A stretch of 20,264 nucleotides of DNA from NCBI GenBank assembly GCA_002687025.1, contig NYZG01000126.1, positions 1-20,264 of the forward strand, in the 5' to 3' direction. The notes beneath the pieces are model-generated. The model searched no databases. It was not told where the DNA came from and was given only the letters and a program-made list of their open reading frames with translations. This DNA comes from Candidatus Poribacteria bacterium (GTDB taxonomy: Bacteria > Poribacteria > WGA-4E > GCA-2687025). A program made the translations under genes and the position numbers. Shown here in pieces: positions 7,822 through 16,962 of this stretch; within the stretch, counting starts at the first letter, position 1; the number at the start of each line of letters is the position of its first letter.

Positions 7822-9198
7822 TCAGGCGCCACCCAGGGAGTCCAGCAGACCGACCCCCGCTTTCCAGATGTCGCCGGCCCCAACGGTGAGCACAAGATCA
7901 CCGGGACGCACGGTCTCTGTCAGCCCCTCGGCGAGCTCGTCGTGCGAATGCACGTACGTCACGCCGCTGTGGCCGTGCTGTCGTATCGCATCGGCGAGGC
8001 CTTCTCCGGTGACGCCCTCGATCGGCTGCTCACCTGCCCCGTATATCGGTGTCACAAACAGAACATCAGTCTGAAAGAACGAGCGGGAGAACTCGTCAGC
8101 GAGATGCTTGACGCGATGATGTCGATGCGGCTGGAAAACGGCGACGAGACGCCGGTTTGGGAAACCGGTCCGCGCCCCCGCGAATGCCGCCTTCAATTTT
8201 GCGGGATTGTGGGCGTAGTCGTCAACCACCAAAACGCCGCGCTTTTCGCCTAAAACCTCGAATCTTCGGTGCACCCCCTGAAAACCTGCGAGCGCAGCAG
8301 AAATGACGTCAAACTCAATATCCAATTCCAGCGCGACGCACACCGCGGCGAGCGCGTTCAGGACGTTGTGCTCGCCCGGCAACGGTATAGTCAGGGCTCC
8401 GAGCGGCGCCCCCTGGCGCCGCACCGTGCAGCGCGACACGGAGCCGTCGTACGTCAAATCGGTGGCTGTTACGTCCGCCTCAGAGCGGACGCCATAGGTC
8501 ACGTACCGCTTGTCGAGCTTGGGCGCCAGGGCCTGGACGTTCTCCTGATCCAGGCACAGCACGGCGACGCCGAAGAACGGCACCCTGTTGGCGAACTCCA
8601 GGAACACCCGCCCGATGTCGTCAATGTCGCGGTAGTAATCCAGATGGTCCGCGTCGATGGAGGTGACGACCGCGACAGTGGGATGGAACCGCTTGATGCT
8701 GCCGTACGCCTCGTCGGCCTCGGCGACCAGGAACTCGCCGCCGCCGGCCCGCGCGCCACTCCCCAGGTGCACCAGGCGCCCGCCGTCGATGACGGTCGGG
8801 TCGAGGCCGGCGCATTCGAGCACAGTGGCGATCATGGCCGTGGTCGTGGTCTTCCCATGCGTGCCGCCGATGGCGATGCTGTACTCGAGCTTCATCAACT
8901 CGGCGAGCATCTCGGCGCGTGCTATGACAGGAACTTGACGTAGGCGGGCCGCGGACACCTCCGGGTTGCTGTCCGGCACCGCCGACGACACCACAACGAC
9001 ATCGGCATCGCCCAGGTTCAGCGCATCGTGCCCTATATACACGGTTGCGCCAAGTTTCTGGAGATGCTGCGTGTTCTCGCCCGCGGCCCTGTCGGACCCG
9101 CTCACCGCGAACCCGTGGCTCAGCAGGATTTCCGCGATGCCGCACATGCCGGAGCCGCCTATGCCGACGAAGTGGATCTGTCGTGTCTTCCCGAACAT
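7822..9198 (-). CDS. murC: UDP-N-acetylmuramate--L-alanine ligase MurC
   Basis: ATP-dependent Mur ligase of 458 residues that adds L-Ala to UDP-MurNAc in the cytoplasm. The N-terminal Rossmann-like domain has HFVGIGGSGMCGIAEIL (9-25). The P-loop is GTHGKTTT (112-119), and the magnesium/substrate motif is EADEAYGS (160-167), where most MurCs have EADESDGS. His185 is in DADHLDYY. EHNVLNALAA (276-285), HRRFE (310-314) and DDYAHNP (326-332, more often DYAHHP) follow, and FQPHRHHR is in the C-terminal domain. All core residues appear present. It begins with ATG 9198, 18 bases after the murG stop, with a poor ribosome site, so coupling to murG translation is likely. Confidence 0.97.
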   Translation of the reverse strand: MFGKTRQIHFVGIGGSGMCGIAEILLSHGFAVSGSDRAAGENTQHLQKLGATVYIGHDALNLGDADVVVVSSAVPDSNPEVSAARLRQVPVIARAEMLAELMKLEYSIAIGGTHGKTTTTAMIATVLECAGLDPTVIDGGRLVHLGSGARAGGGEFLVAEADEAYGSIKRFHPTVAVVTSIDADHLDYYRDIDDIGRVFLEFANRVPFFGVAVLCLDQENVQALAPKLDKRYVTYGVRSEADVTATDLTYDGSVSRCTVRRQGAPLGALTIPLPGEHNVLNALAAVCVALELDIEFDVISAALAGFQGVHRRFEVLGEKRGVLVVDDYAHNPAKLKAAFAGARTGFPNRRLVAVFQPHRHHRVKHLADEFSRSFFQTDVLFVTPIYGAGEQPIEGVTGEGLADAIRQHGHSGVTYVHSHDELAEGLTETVRPGDLVLTVGAGDIWKAGVGLLDSLGGA

Positions 9199-9216
9199 TC
9201 GGCGCCGCCGTGAAAG

Positions 9217-10356
9217 TTAGTCGATGTAGGCCGCGACGGCGGCCACGAGGTCCTGAGTGGCGTTTGGCTTCGCGACCGTGGCGCATGCGGCCGACATCGC
9301 CCGCAGCCGGCAGCCGTCGTGCAGCAGTGGAAGCACGGTGTCCCGCATGGCTTCCTTCGTCAGGTCGGCCTGCTCGATCACTACGGCAGCTCCAGCATCG
9401 GCGACGGCGCGGGCATTCAGCCGCTGCTCGTCCGTGCGCGCGTGCGGCAGAGGGGTCAGCACCGAAGGTACGCCGCAGTAGGTCAACTCCGACACAGTCA
9501 TCGCGCCGGCGCGACAAAGCACCAGGTCTGCGTTTGCGTACACTGCCTCCATGTCGTTGACGAACGGGACAACGGTTACGTTTCGGCGTTTCCCCGGTCT
9601 GGGCGCGGTATCTTCGTCAACCGCATCGTCGCCCAGTCGCTCCCTATACGCGGCCAGCATACGCGCGTGGTCTTGCTGCCCGGTCTGGTGGACGAGGCGG
9701 ATGCCGGCTTCGGCAACATCCGGCAGGGCGGAGAGGACGGCGTCGTTCAGGTCGCGCGCGCCCTGGCTTCCCCCAAGAGCCGCCAGCATCGGCGGCTGGT
9801 CGTCGCGATCGCGCGCCTGCCGCTCGACCCGCGCCGACAGAATCGCTCGCCTCAGAGGATTTCCGGTCAACCGGACCTTCGAGGCGCGAAACGAACCGCG
9901 CGCGGGCTCGAAAGCAATGTGCACTTCCGTGGCCACCTTTCCCAGCCACCTGTTGGCGAGACCGGGGACCGCGTTGGAGTCGTGGATTATCGTAGGCACG
10001 CGCATTGCCGCAGCGGCCGCGATCAGTGGAGCCGACGCAAACCCACCCGTCCCGAACACCACTGATGGCCGCTCACGCGCGACGACGCGCGACGACTGCG
10101 CGACGCCCGCGGCGATCGTCGCCAACGCGGGCGCGATACGCCACGATGGCCGACGCGGGATACCCGCGGATCGGACGGCGATGAATCGGAAACCGGCCTC
10201 GGGGACGAGGCGCGCCTCCAGCCGGTGCGCCGTGCCAACGAAGGCCATGTCCACTTCTGGCCGCGCGCGGCGAAGCTCCTCCGCGACGGCGATTGCCGGG
10301 AACACGTGGCCGCCCGAACCACCGGCGGCGAACAGCACGCGGCGTGGACGAGCCAT
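9217..10356 (-). CDS. murG: UDP-GlcNAc:lipid I N-acetylglucosaminyltransferase MurG
   Basis: GT28-family peripheral membrane glycosyltransferase of 379 residues that converts lipid I to lipid II at the inner leaflet. G-loops are GGSGGHVFPA (12-21) and GTGGFASAP (102-110) in the N-domain and GGSQGA (195-200) in the C-domain. The UDP-GlcNAc site shows CRAGAMTVSEL with Glu290, and PLPHARTDEQ near 302-311. The usual HEQNAVPG acceptor-site motif reads HDSNAVPG (125-132). Hydrophobic and basic stretches near 65-95 fit the membrane-association patch. The ATG at 10356 is 10 bases after the ftsW stop with an AGGGT ribosome site. Confidence 0.96.
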   Translation of the reverse strand: MARPRRVLFAAGGSGGHVFPAIAVAEELRRARPEVDMAFVGTAHRLEARLVPEAGFRFIAVRSAGIPRRPSWRIAPALATIAAGVAQSSRVVARERPSVVFGTGGFASAPLIAAAAAMRVPTIIHDSNAVPGLANRWLGKVATEVHIAFEPARGSFRASKVRLTGNPLRRAILSARVERQARDRDDQPPMLAALGGSQGARDLNDAVLSALPDVAEAGIRLVHQTGQQDHARMLAAYRERLGDDAVDEDTAPRPGKRRNVTVVPFVNDMEAVYANADLVLCRAGAMTVSELTYCGVPSVLTPLPHARTDEQRLNARAVADAGAAVVIEQADLTKEAMRDTVLPLLHDGCRLRAMSAACATVAKPNATQDLVAAVAAYID

Positions 10357-10366
10357 GGGCGCGACC

Positions 10367-11578
10367 CTATTCCGTATGGGCGTCCGGCACGAGTCGTGTC
10401 ACGTTGAGAAGGACGCCAGCCATGACAAGCGAGAGCATGGCCGACGATCCGCCGTAGCTCAGGAACGGGAGCGTAAAGCCCTTCGTCGGCAGCAGGCCGA
10501 GAGCCATGGCGATGTTTACCAGCGCCTGCAGCCCGAGGGCGGTCGACACGCCAAACGCCAGCATCTTCGCAAACCGGTCCTCAACGCGCATCGCCGTTTG
10601 GATGCCTCGCACCACGAGGGCGACGAAGAGGGCGACGACTGTCGCGCCTCCGAAGAATCCCAATTCCTCTGCGAGGACGGTAAAGATGAAATCTGTGTGG
10701 GGAGCCGGCAGGTAGAACAGCTTGTGGATGCTGTCCCCAAGCCCGACGCCGACGAGACCGCCCGTGCTCAGGGCATTGTAGGACTGCCATATCTGGTAGC
10801 CACGGTCGTCCGGCACCGGCATCGTGCCGCCGATCCACCTGATGTACGTGAGAATCCGCTGTAGACGGTACTCGCTGCCGGCGACGAGGAACCACGCCGG
10901 AGCCCCGGCCGTCAACGCCAGCAGCAGCATGTGCGACAGCCGCGCCCCGCCCGCGAACAGCATCGCGAAGACGATCGCGCACAGCAGCACGGCCGAGCCG
11001 AAATCGGGCTGCGCGATCAGCAACACCACGAACGCCAGCATGATGATAACGTTCGGGAGCACGCCCTTCGAGAGCGACCGGATGCTGCGCCGGTCGCTGC
11101 TGAGGAACTTCGCGACGTACAGAATCAGCGCGAGCTTCACGAATTCCACCGGCTGGAACGCGAAAACGCCGAAGTCCAGCCACCGACGGAACCCGTTCAC
11201 GTTCAGGCCGATGAACGGGAGGTAGACCGCCAGCATCAGCGCGAAGGCAACGTAGACGGCGTGAGTGGTGTGCCTGGCATACACCTCCAAGCGGACCGTC
11301 GCGGCGAGCGTCGCTCCGGCGAGCCCCAGAATCGTCGCGATCACCTGGACGAACAGATAGTGAGCGCTGCCACCCCAGCCGTCACGCGACAGAGCGGCGG
11401 TCGTGCTGTAGACCATCACCACGCCGACGACCAACAGCCCGAGCACACAGAACAGGAGCACAGGATCGATGTGACCGATCGCCGCGCGGCGTGCTACGGT
11501 GCGCCGCCGTTCGACACGTTCAGGCCGACGCGCCACCTGAGGATGCCGCGAGACTGTGTACGGCGCGCTGGAACGCAT
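10367..11578 (-). CDS. ftsW: Septal peptidoglycan polymerase FtsW (SEDS family)
   Basis: Polytopic SEDS protein of about 403 residues that polymerises lipid II glycan strands together with FtsI. About ten hydrophobic helices follow a basic cytoplasmic N-terminus of some 35 residues. Family landmarks are GFRRWLDFG, QPDFGSA, LPAPHTDFIFTVLAEELG, in which Asp296 is the conserved catalytic-type Asp, and the terminal LPTKGFTLPFLSYGGSS. The latter separates FtsW from RodA only weakly; the dcw location decides it. The start chosen is ATG 11578, with GGAAAG 9 bases upstream, which makes the gene overlap murD by 59 bases. A TTG at 11611 and a GTG at 11536 are alternatives. Confidence 0.95.
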   Translation of the reverse strand: MRSSAPYTVSRHPQVARRPERVERRRTVARRAAIGHIDPVLLFCVLGLLVVGVVMVYSTTAALSRDGWGGSAHYLFVQVIATILGLAGATLAATVRLEVYARHTTHAVYVAFALMLAVYLPFIGLNVNGFRRWLDFGVFAFQPVEFVKLALILYVAKFLSSDRRSIRSLSKGVLPNVIIMLAFVVLLIAQPDFGSAVLLCAIVFAMLFAGGARLSHMLLLALTAGAPAWFLVAGSEYRLQRILTYIRWIGGTMPVPDDRGYQIWQSYNALSTGGLVGVGLGDSIHKLFYLPAPHTDFIFTVLAEELGFFGGATVVALFVALVVRGIQTAMRVEDRFAKMLAFGVSTALGLQALVNIAMALGLLPTKGFTLPFLSYGGSSAMLSLVMAGVLLNVTRLVPDAHTE

Positions 11579-12956
11579 GGCCGCGTTCTTTCCAGTTCGT
11601 GTAAAGGTCAAAGCTCGCGTGCCCTGGCGACATCAAGACGATATCGCCGGGCTCGGCGCCCTCGGCGGCCAGTCGTACGGCGTGGTCCATGTCCGGGGCC
11701 GGCGCGTTCGCGACGGCGCCGGCCACCGCCGTCGTCAGCCTGTCGACATTCGGGCCCAGAAGAATCACACGGCTGACCGAGTGGCGCAGCGTGCCAAGCA
11801 GTGAGTCGTACTGGTTTCCCTTGTCGACCCCGCCCATGATGAGGATTATCGATCGCGCCGACTCGGCGGCGGTCTCCACGGCGGCCGTCACCGCGGCCAG
11901 GTTCGTGGCCTTGGAGTCGTCGACGTACGTCACGCCCCCGACTTCCCCGACCAACTCGTACGCGTGTTCGAGGCCGCGGAACCCCGTCAGGCCTGCTTCG
12001 ACGTGCTCGCTCCCGGCTCCGATGGCACACGCGACTGCAGTGGCCGCGAGAGCGTTCGCCAGGTTGTGACGCCCCGGCACGGCAAGACTGTCCGCCCGAC
12101 AAGCCGCCGTCCGTTGCCCATTCTCCGCCCATACGATGGAGCCCCCCTCTAGAAACGCGCCGAAAGGCACGGGTCGTTCCATGGAAAAGCGGGCGATCCT
12201 CGCTTTGGTTGCGGCGGCGAACTCCGTGACCTCGGGATCGTCGTCGTTAACTACGAGCAGGTCGTCGTCGGTCTGGTTCTCCACGACTCGCATCTTCGCG
12301 GCGACGTAGGCGTCCATCGACCCGTGTCTGTCCAGATGGTCCGGCGAGATGTTCAGCACGACGGCGATGTCGGCCCGGAAATCCACGACGCTCTCGAGTT
12401 GGAAGCTACTCACCTCCGCGACCAGCCAGTCGTCACGTCGTAGGCCGGGCGTGATCTCGGTCAGCGGGAGGCCGATGTTGCCACCTACCGCGACCCGGTC
12501 TGACCCGAGTGACGCCTCCAGCATCGACCCTATCAGCGTGGTGGTCGTCGACTTCCCCTTCGTCCCGGTGACCGCGATGACGCGTGATTGGCCGAGGCGG
12601 TACGCCAGCTCCAGTTCGCCGATAGTGGCTACGCCCGCCGCGCGCGACGCTGCCAGCAACGGCAGGTCGTACGGGACGCCCGGCGAGAGGATCACCAGGT
12701 CGACGCGGCCGGCCAGTTCGACCGGATGGGAGCCCACGACGAAGTCGTACGCGTGCGCGAGGTCGTCGGCGCGCAACGCGTCGATCTGCGCCGTCAGGGC
12801 ATCGGCATCCCTCGCGTCGTTGACGATGACCTCGGCGCCCGCGCGCGCCAACGCTTTGGCGGCGGCGACGCCACTCAGCGGCCCGAGGCCAACTACCAGG
12901 GCGGTCTTGCCCGCCAGAGACGGCCGGCGCCGGTCGCGTGTGATCGACGGAGTCAA
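11520..12956 (-). CDS. murD: UDP-N-acetylmuramoylalanine--D-glutamate ligase MurD
   Basis: Mur ligase of 478 residues that adds D-Glu to UDP-MurNAc-L-Ala. The P-loop is GTKGKST (131-137), EVSSFQLE (181-188) holds the conserved Glu, LNISPDHLDRHGSM (201-214) the His, and Lys221 is the probable carbamylated Lys. RHNLANALAA and DDSKATN (346-352) are typical. The MurD GLxHRxE motif reads GLEHAYE (328-334), so the Arg after His331 is Ala332. The C-terminal D-Glu site SPGHASFD replaces the more usual SPACASFD. The start is a TTG at 12956 with a strong GGTGAGG ribosome site 6 bases upstream, 3 bases after the mraY stop; there is no ATG or GTG nearby. Confidence 0.96.
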   Translation of the reverse strand: MTPSITRDRRRPSLAGKTALVVGLGPLSGVAAAKALARAGAEVIVNDARDADALTAQIDALRADDLAHAYDFVVGSHPVELAGRVDLVILSPGVPYDLPLLAASRAAGVATIGELELAYRLGQSRVIAVTGTKGKSTTTTLIGSMLEASLGSDRVAVGGNIGLPLTEITPGLRRDDWLVAEVSSFQLESVVDFRADIAVVLNISPDHLDRHGSMDAYVAAKMRVVENQTDDDLLVVNDDDPEVTEFAAATKARIARFSMERPVPFGAFLEGGSIVWAENGQRTAACRADSLAVPGRHNLANALAATAVACAIGAGSEHVEAGLTGFRGLEHAYELVGEVGGVTYVDDSKATNLAAVTAAVETAAESARSIILIMGGVDKGNQYDSLLGTLRHSVSRVILLGPNVDRLTTAVAGAVANAPAPDMDHAVRLAAEGAEPGDIVLMSPGHASFDLYTNWKERGHAFQRAVHSLAASSGGASA

Positions 12957-12959
12957 CGG

Positions 12960-14057
12960 CTACCTCACCTTGAGCGTGCTGATGGCGACCAGCATGAGGA
13001 TCGCCGCGACGATCCAGAAGCGCACCGTGATCTTGGGCTCGGGCATCCCGCCCTTCTCGAAGTGATGATGAATGGGGGCCATCCTGAACAGCCGTTCGCC
13101 GCCTGTGCGACGGTAGTGCCACACCTGTAGCATCACGGAGATGGCCTCGACTACGAAGATGCCGCCAAGAATCGGCAGCAGCAGTTCCTGCTTGATGGCT
13201 AGAGCGACCGCTCCAATCGCGCCTCCGAGCGCCATTGATCCTGTGTCGCCCATGATCATGTCCGCTGGGTACGCGTTCCACCATAGGAAGCCCAGCCCCG
13301 CGCCGACGAGGGCGGTGCAGAACACGGTCAGCTCGCCTGTGTTCGGCATGTGCGGGATTCCGAGGTATTCTGCCGCGATCGCGTGGCTTGTGACGTACGC
13401 CAGGACGGCGAGCGTTCCGGCGACAAACGAGACGCAGGTTATGGCGAGGCCGTCCTGCCCATCGGTGAGGTTCACTGCGTTCGCAGACCCCACGATGACG
13501 ATCACGACGAACGCCACGTACGCCCATACGGGCAGCACGGGATGGACTCCCTTTAAGAACGGGAACACCAGCGCGGTCGCGGAGAGCGTCTGGCCACCTG
13601 CATACGTCGACAGGTAGTACCCAATGCCCGCCGCGCCCACGACCTGCAGAGCGATCTTCTGCCGCGCCGTCAGGCCCAGCGATCGCTTCTGCCGGATCTT
13701 CGTCCAGTCGTCCAAGAAGCCGATAGTGCCGAACCACAGCGTGGCGAACACTGCCGACCAGACAAGCGGGTTGTCGAAGCGCGCCCATAGGACGGTGCTG
13801 ATGAGCCAGGCCGCGACGATCAGAAGGCCGCCCATCGTCGGGGTGCCCTGCTTTGAGAGGTGCGATTCGAGCCCCTCGGGCCGGACCTGCTGGCCGAACC
13901 TGAGCTCCTGCAGCTTGCGAATCATCCACGGGCCGAGCAACACGCTCGTGAGGAACGCCATCACGGTGGCGTATATCGCGCGGAACGTGATCGCCTGGAA
14001 CATACGCAGCGGCGAGAAGTACTCTTGCAGCCGTTCCGCGAGCAGATAGTGGAGCAT
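12960..14057 (-). CDS. mraY: Phospho-N-acetylmuramoyl-pentapeptide transferase MraY
   Basis: Polytopic enzyme of 365 residues that transfers phospho-MurNAc-pentapeptide to undecaprenyl phosphate, making lipid I. Motifs in order are TPTMGG (72-77), the Asp pair Asp116-Asp117 in FLDDWTK, NAVNLTDG (193-200; followed by QDGLA where LDGLA is commoner), MGDTGSMALGG with Asp271, and APIHHHFEKGGMPE with the His triad 330-332. About ten membrane segments are visible. The ATG at 14057 is 10 bases after the murF stop; its ribosome site (AGGCGA) is modest. Frame extension upstream would lie in murF coding sequence and was rejected. Confidence 0.97.
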   Translation of the reverse strand: MLHYLLAERLQEYFSPLRMFQAITFRAIYATVMAFLTSVLLGPWMIRKLQELRFGQQVRPEGLESHLSKQGTPTMGGLLIVAAWLISTVLWARFDNPLVWSAVFATLWFGTIGFLDDWTKIRQKRSLGLTARQKIALQVVGAAGIGYYLSTYAGGQTLSATALVFPFLKGVHPVLPVWAYVAFVVIVIVGSANAVNLTDGQDGLAITCVSFVAGTLAVLAYVTSHAIAAEYLGIPHMPNTGELTVFCTALVGAGLGFLWWNAYPADMIMGDTGSMALGGAIGAVALAIKQELLLPILGGIFVVEAISVMLQVWHYRRTGGERLFRMAPIHHHFEKGGMPEPKITVRFWIVAAILMLVAISTLKVR

Positions 14058-14067
14058 CGGGAGTCGC

Positions 14068-15471
14068 CTATTCCGCGCCGCGACCGGCGTCCAAGAGTGA
14101 CGCGCGGTACGCGTCAACGATCGTCTCCAGTCGAGCGCCACGGGACCCCTTGACGAGGAGCGCGTCGCCGGGGCGAAGCGTCGCGGCGAGAGCATCAACG
14201 ACATCGTCGTCGGTCGCGCATCGGATCACGGCCGGCAAGCCTTCGTGCTCCCCGGCGGGCCTCGCCGCGTCTGCCATGGTGTCCGCATGCTCTCCGTAGG
14301 GTAGGAAGCCGGCGCACCAGTCCGGCGATAGCAGGCGCGCGACATCGTGGTGCCGCTCCGCGGCGTCCTCGCCGAGCTCGAGCATGTCTCCGAGGAGCAC
14401 CCACCGGTCTCCGTCGACGGCGACATCACGAAACGTCTCGAAGGCCGCGCGCACAGAGGCGGGATTCGCGTTGTACGCGTCGTTGACGATGGTGATCTCG
14501 CCGACGCGCTCGACCTGCATTCTCATCTTCGCCGCGTCGACGTCTCGCAGACGCTCGACGATGTCCGGCGGCGCTACCCCCAGCATGTGTCCCACCGCCG
14601 CCGCCGCCAGGGAGTTGCCCACCTGGTGCCTGCCGAGGAGCTTCAACGCGACCGTTCCCACATCCACCCCCTCGATGCGGAGACCGAAGGATGGGCGCCC
14701 GAAACCGTCGACGGTGACGTCGGCGGCGCACACGTCGGCGTCCTCGCCGACGGCGAACGTTGTCACCTCGGCGCATTCGGGCGCACACCGCATCACACGT
14801 CGATCGCTGGCGTTCAGCGCCGCGCGGGCGGCTGCTGTGGGGAGCGCGCTCTTCTCACGGGCGACGCCATCGGCGTCCGTGAGGAACTCCGTGTGAACGG
14901 CGGAGGCGTTCAGGAATAGGCCGATGTCCGGCCGAGCCATGTCGACGAGCGCCGCGATCTCGCCGAACTGATTGGTGCCCATCTCCAGGACGACCGGCGC
15001 GTCGGAATCCTCGACGCCGAGAAGCGTCAGCGCAACGCCGATGGCGTTGTTGTAGCTCTCGGGGGCCTTGTGGGTAGACGGACCGAGCACCGACGCCACG
15101 AGCTCCTTCGTCGACGTCTTGCCGTTCGACCCAGTGATGGCGACCACCGCGCCCGTCACCCGCTCGCGCGCCGCGGCCGCCAGCGACGTGAGAGCGCGCA
15201 GCGTGTCGTCTACGCGGATCACCGCCTGCGCCCGGCCCATCACGTCGCTTGCGAGGCCCTTCGCCGTCACCGTCGCCGTGGCTCCCGCGTCGAGCGCCGC
15301 TTCGATGTAGTCGTGACCGTCGAACCGATCGCCTGTCAGGGGAATGAAGAGGTCGCCGGGAGCGGCGCCGCGTGAGTCGGTAGAAACCGACGCGATCATC
15401 GCCTCGGGAGAGCCCTTGACGATCTCGCCGGACATCGCTGTGGCGGCCTCTGCAAGGGTCATCGGCAGCAC
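14068..15471 (-). CDS. murF: UDP-MurNAc-tripeptide--D-Ala-D-Ala ligase MurF
   Basis: Mur ligase of 467 residues that adds D-Ala-D-Ala and completes the pentapeptide. The P-loop is GSNGKTST (114-121), then ESYNNAIGV (138-146) and VLEMGTNQFGEI (161-172). Lys207 in AREKSAL sits where the carbamylated Lys is expected. DAYNANP (331-337), LLGDMLELG (359-367) and LLVKGSRGARLE (438-449) are characteristic of MurF. The central stretch NASAVHTEFL (188-197) departs from the usual NVGxAHxExFGS. The start is GTG 15471, decided by GAGGAG 5 bases upstream; ATG 15462 is too far from that site. No D-Ala-D-Ala ligase gene is present in the cluster. Confidence 0.97.
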   Translation of the reverse strand: MLPMTLAEAATAMSGEIVKGSPEAMIASVSTDSRGAAPGDLFIPLTGDRFDGHDYIEAALDAGATATVTAKGLASDVMGRAQAVIRVDDTLRALTSLAAAARERVTGAVVAITGSNGKTSTKELVASVLGPSTHKAPESYNNAIGVALTLLGVEDSDAPVVLEMGTNQFGEIAALVDMARPDIGLFLNASAVHTEFLTDADGVAREKSALPTAAARAALNASDRRVMRCAPECAEVTTFAVGEDADVCAADVTVDGFGRPSFGLRIEGVDVGTVALKLLGRHQVGNSLAAAAVGHMLGVAPPDIVERLRDVDAAKMRMQVERVGEITIVNDAYNANPASVRAAFETFRDVAVDGDRWVLLGDMLELGEDAAERHHDVARLLSPDWCAGFLPYGEHADTMADAARPAGEHEGLPAVIRCATDDDVVDALAATLRPGDALLVKGSRGARLETIVDAYRASLLDAGRGAE

Positions 15472-15489
15472 GTTCGCTCCTCGTCACAG

Positions 15490-16962
15490 CTACCCTGAGC
15501 GGCTGGCGCCGATGCTGTCTCGCAGCACCTGGCGGTCGTCGAAGTCTACGCGGCGCGAGCCGAGGATCTGGTAGTCCTCGTGGCCCTTGCCCGCGATCAG
15601 CACGATGTCGCCCGTTCGGGCCTCCGTGACGGCTGCTGCGATGGCCTCAGCGCGGTCCGTGATCGCCCTCGCGCTCGACCCCGTCGGGACGCCGGCTTCG
15701 ACCTCCCGGATGATGGCGTCGGGGTCTTCTGTCCGCGGGTTGTCCGAGGTGATGATGGCCACATCGCTCAGCGTAGCGCCGATGCGCCCCATAATCGGCC
15801 GCTTCGCCCGGTCGCGATCCCCGCCGCACCCGAACACCGCGATCACTCGGTTCGGACGCAGGTCGCGGGCGGCGGACAGAAGGTGCTCTAGGGCGTCCGG
15901 CGTGTGCGCGTAATCGACCGCCGCCGTGAAGTCCTGCCCGGCGTCCACGGTCTCGAATCGGCCGGGAACGCTCTCCAGCGATTCAACGCCATCGCGCGCA
16001 TCATCGGGTGACACACCCAGCGCGACGCCTATGCCGAGGGCCGCCAGGGCGTTGTACACGTTGTATTGACCCAGGAGATGCAGGCGCACCGGGAAGCGCT
16101 CGTCGCCGCGCGCGATGGCGAACGTCGTTCCGGTTGGCGTGGCGGCGATGTCCTCGGCCCGCATGTCTGCTACCGGGCTGACCCCATACGTCAGGCAGTC
16201 GATCGATGCCCGGTCGCGGGCGGCCCGGAGGAAGTCGTCGCAGTACGGGTCGTCGCGGTTCAGCACCGCGCACCCGTCCGACGGGACGTGGTCGAAAACG
16301 GTGAGCTTCGCGTCGCGGTATTCGTCCATCGTGTCGTGGAAGTCGAGGTGGTCCTGCGTCAGGTTCGTCCAGGCTGCCACCTGGAGGCGCATCCCGGCCA
16401 CGCGCCGCCCGACGAGGGCATGTGACGATACCTCTGCGACCGCGCCCATCTGGCCCGCGTCCAGAGCTGTGCGCAGGAGTCGGTTCAGCTCCAATGCGTC
16501 GGGCGTTGTTGTTGCGGCGGACAGCTCGCGGCCGGCGACTTCGTGAGCGACGGTGCCGAAGCGCGCGCAGGCGATGCCCCCCGCCTCCAGCACGCGCTGC
16601 GCGAGGTACGCCGTCGATGTCTTGCCGTTCGTGCCGGTGACACCGACAAGGTTCAACCTCCGCGACGGGTCGCCGAAGAAGTTCCGCGCCAACACGGCGA
16701 CGGCGGCGCGCGTGTCGGGCGCCACGACGTTGGCGACACCCTCCGGCACGTCGACGACACGCTCCGTGAAGACCACGCCGGCGCCTGCGGAGACGGCGGC
16801 GCTCAAGTAGTCGTGCCCGTCCGCGTCAGCGCCCGTAATCGCGACGAACGCGCCCCCGGGTTTGACCTGTCGGCTGTCGATCGCCAGGTCGGCAACGGAC
16901 ACGCCGGGATCACCGTGGATCGTGATCGCCGCGAGGCCTCTGGCGAGCTCGAGTAGCGTCAC
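15490..16962 (-). CDS. murE: UDP-MurNAc-dipeptide--meso-diaminopimelate ligase MurE
   Basis: Mur ligase of 490 residues that adds the third stem residue. The P-loop is GTNGKTS (110-116), and ATTTPDALELNRLL (150-163), EVSSHAL (177-183) and DHLDFHDTMDEYRDAK with Lys219 follow. GRFE (334-337) and DYAHTPDALE are typical. DNPR (407-410) is the recognised meso-diaminopimelate signature, with Arg contacting the side-chain carboxylate, so the cross-linking residue is predicted to be meso-DAP and not Lys. AGKGHEDYQ is near the C-terminus. The start is GTG 16962, whose last bases form the ftsI stop (GTGA, 4-base overlap), so translation is probably coupled. A longer open frame upstream lies within ftsI and was rejected. 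Confidence 0.97.
   Translation of the reverse strand: MTLLELARGLAAITIHGDPGVSVADLAIDSRQVKPGGAFVAITGADADGHDYLSAAVSAGAGVVFTERVVDVPEGVANVVAPDTRAAVAVLARNFFGDPSRRLNLVGVTGTNGKTSTAYLAQRVLEAGGIACARFGTVAHEVAGRELSAATTTPDALELNRLLRTALDAGQMGAVAEVSSHALVGRRVAGMRLQVAAWTNLTQDHLDFHDTMDEYRDAKLTVFDHVPSDGCAVLNRDDPYCDDFLRAARDRASIDCLTYGVSPVADMRAEDIAATPTGTTFAIARGDERFPVRLHLLGQYNVYNALAALGIGVALGVSPDDARDGVESLESVPGRFETVDAGQDFTAAVDYAHTPDALEHLLSAARDLRPNRVIAVFGCGGDRDRAKRPIMGRIGATLSDVAIITSDNPRTEDPDAIIREVEAGVPTGSSARAITDRAEAIAAAVTEARTGDIVLIAGKGHEDYQILGSRRVDFDDRQVLRDSIGASRSG

Noticed and set aside
14058..14204. N-terminal extension of mraY by 49 codons
   Set aside because: It overlaps the murF 3' end out of frame; MLHYLLAERL from ATG 14057 is the usual MraY beginning.
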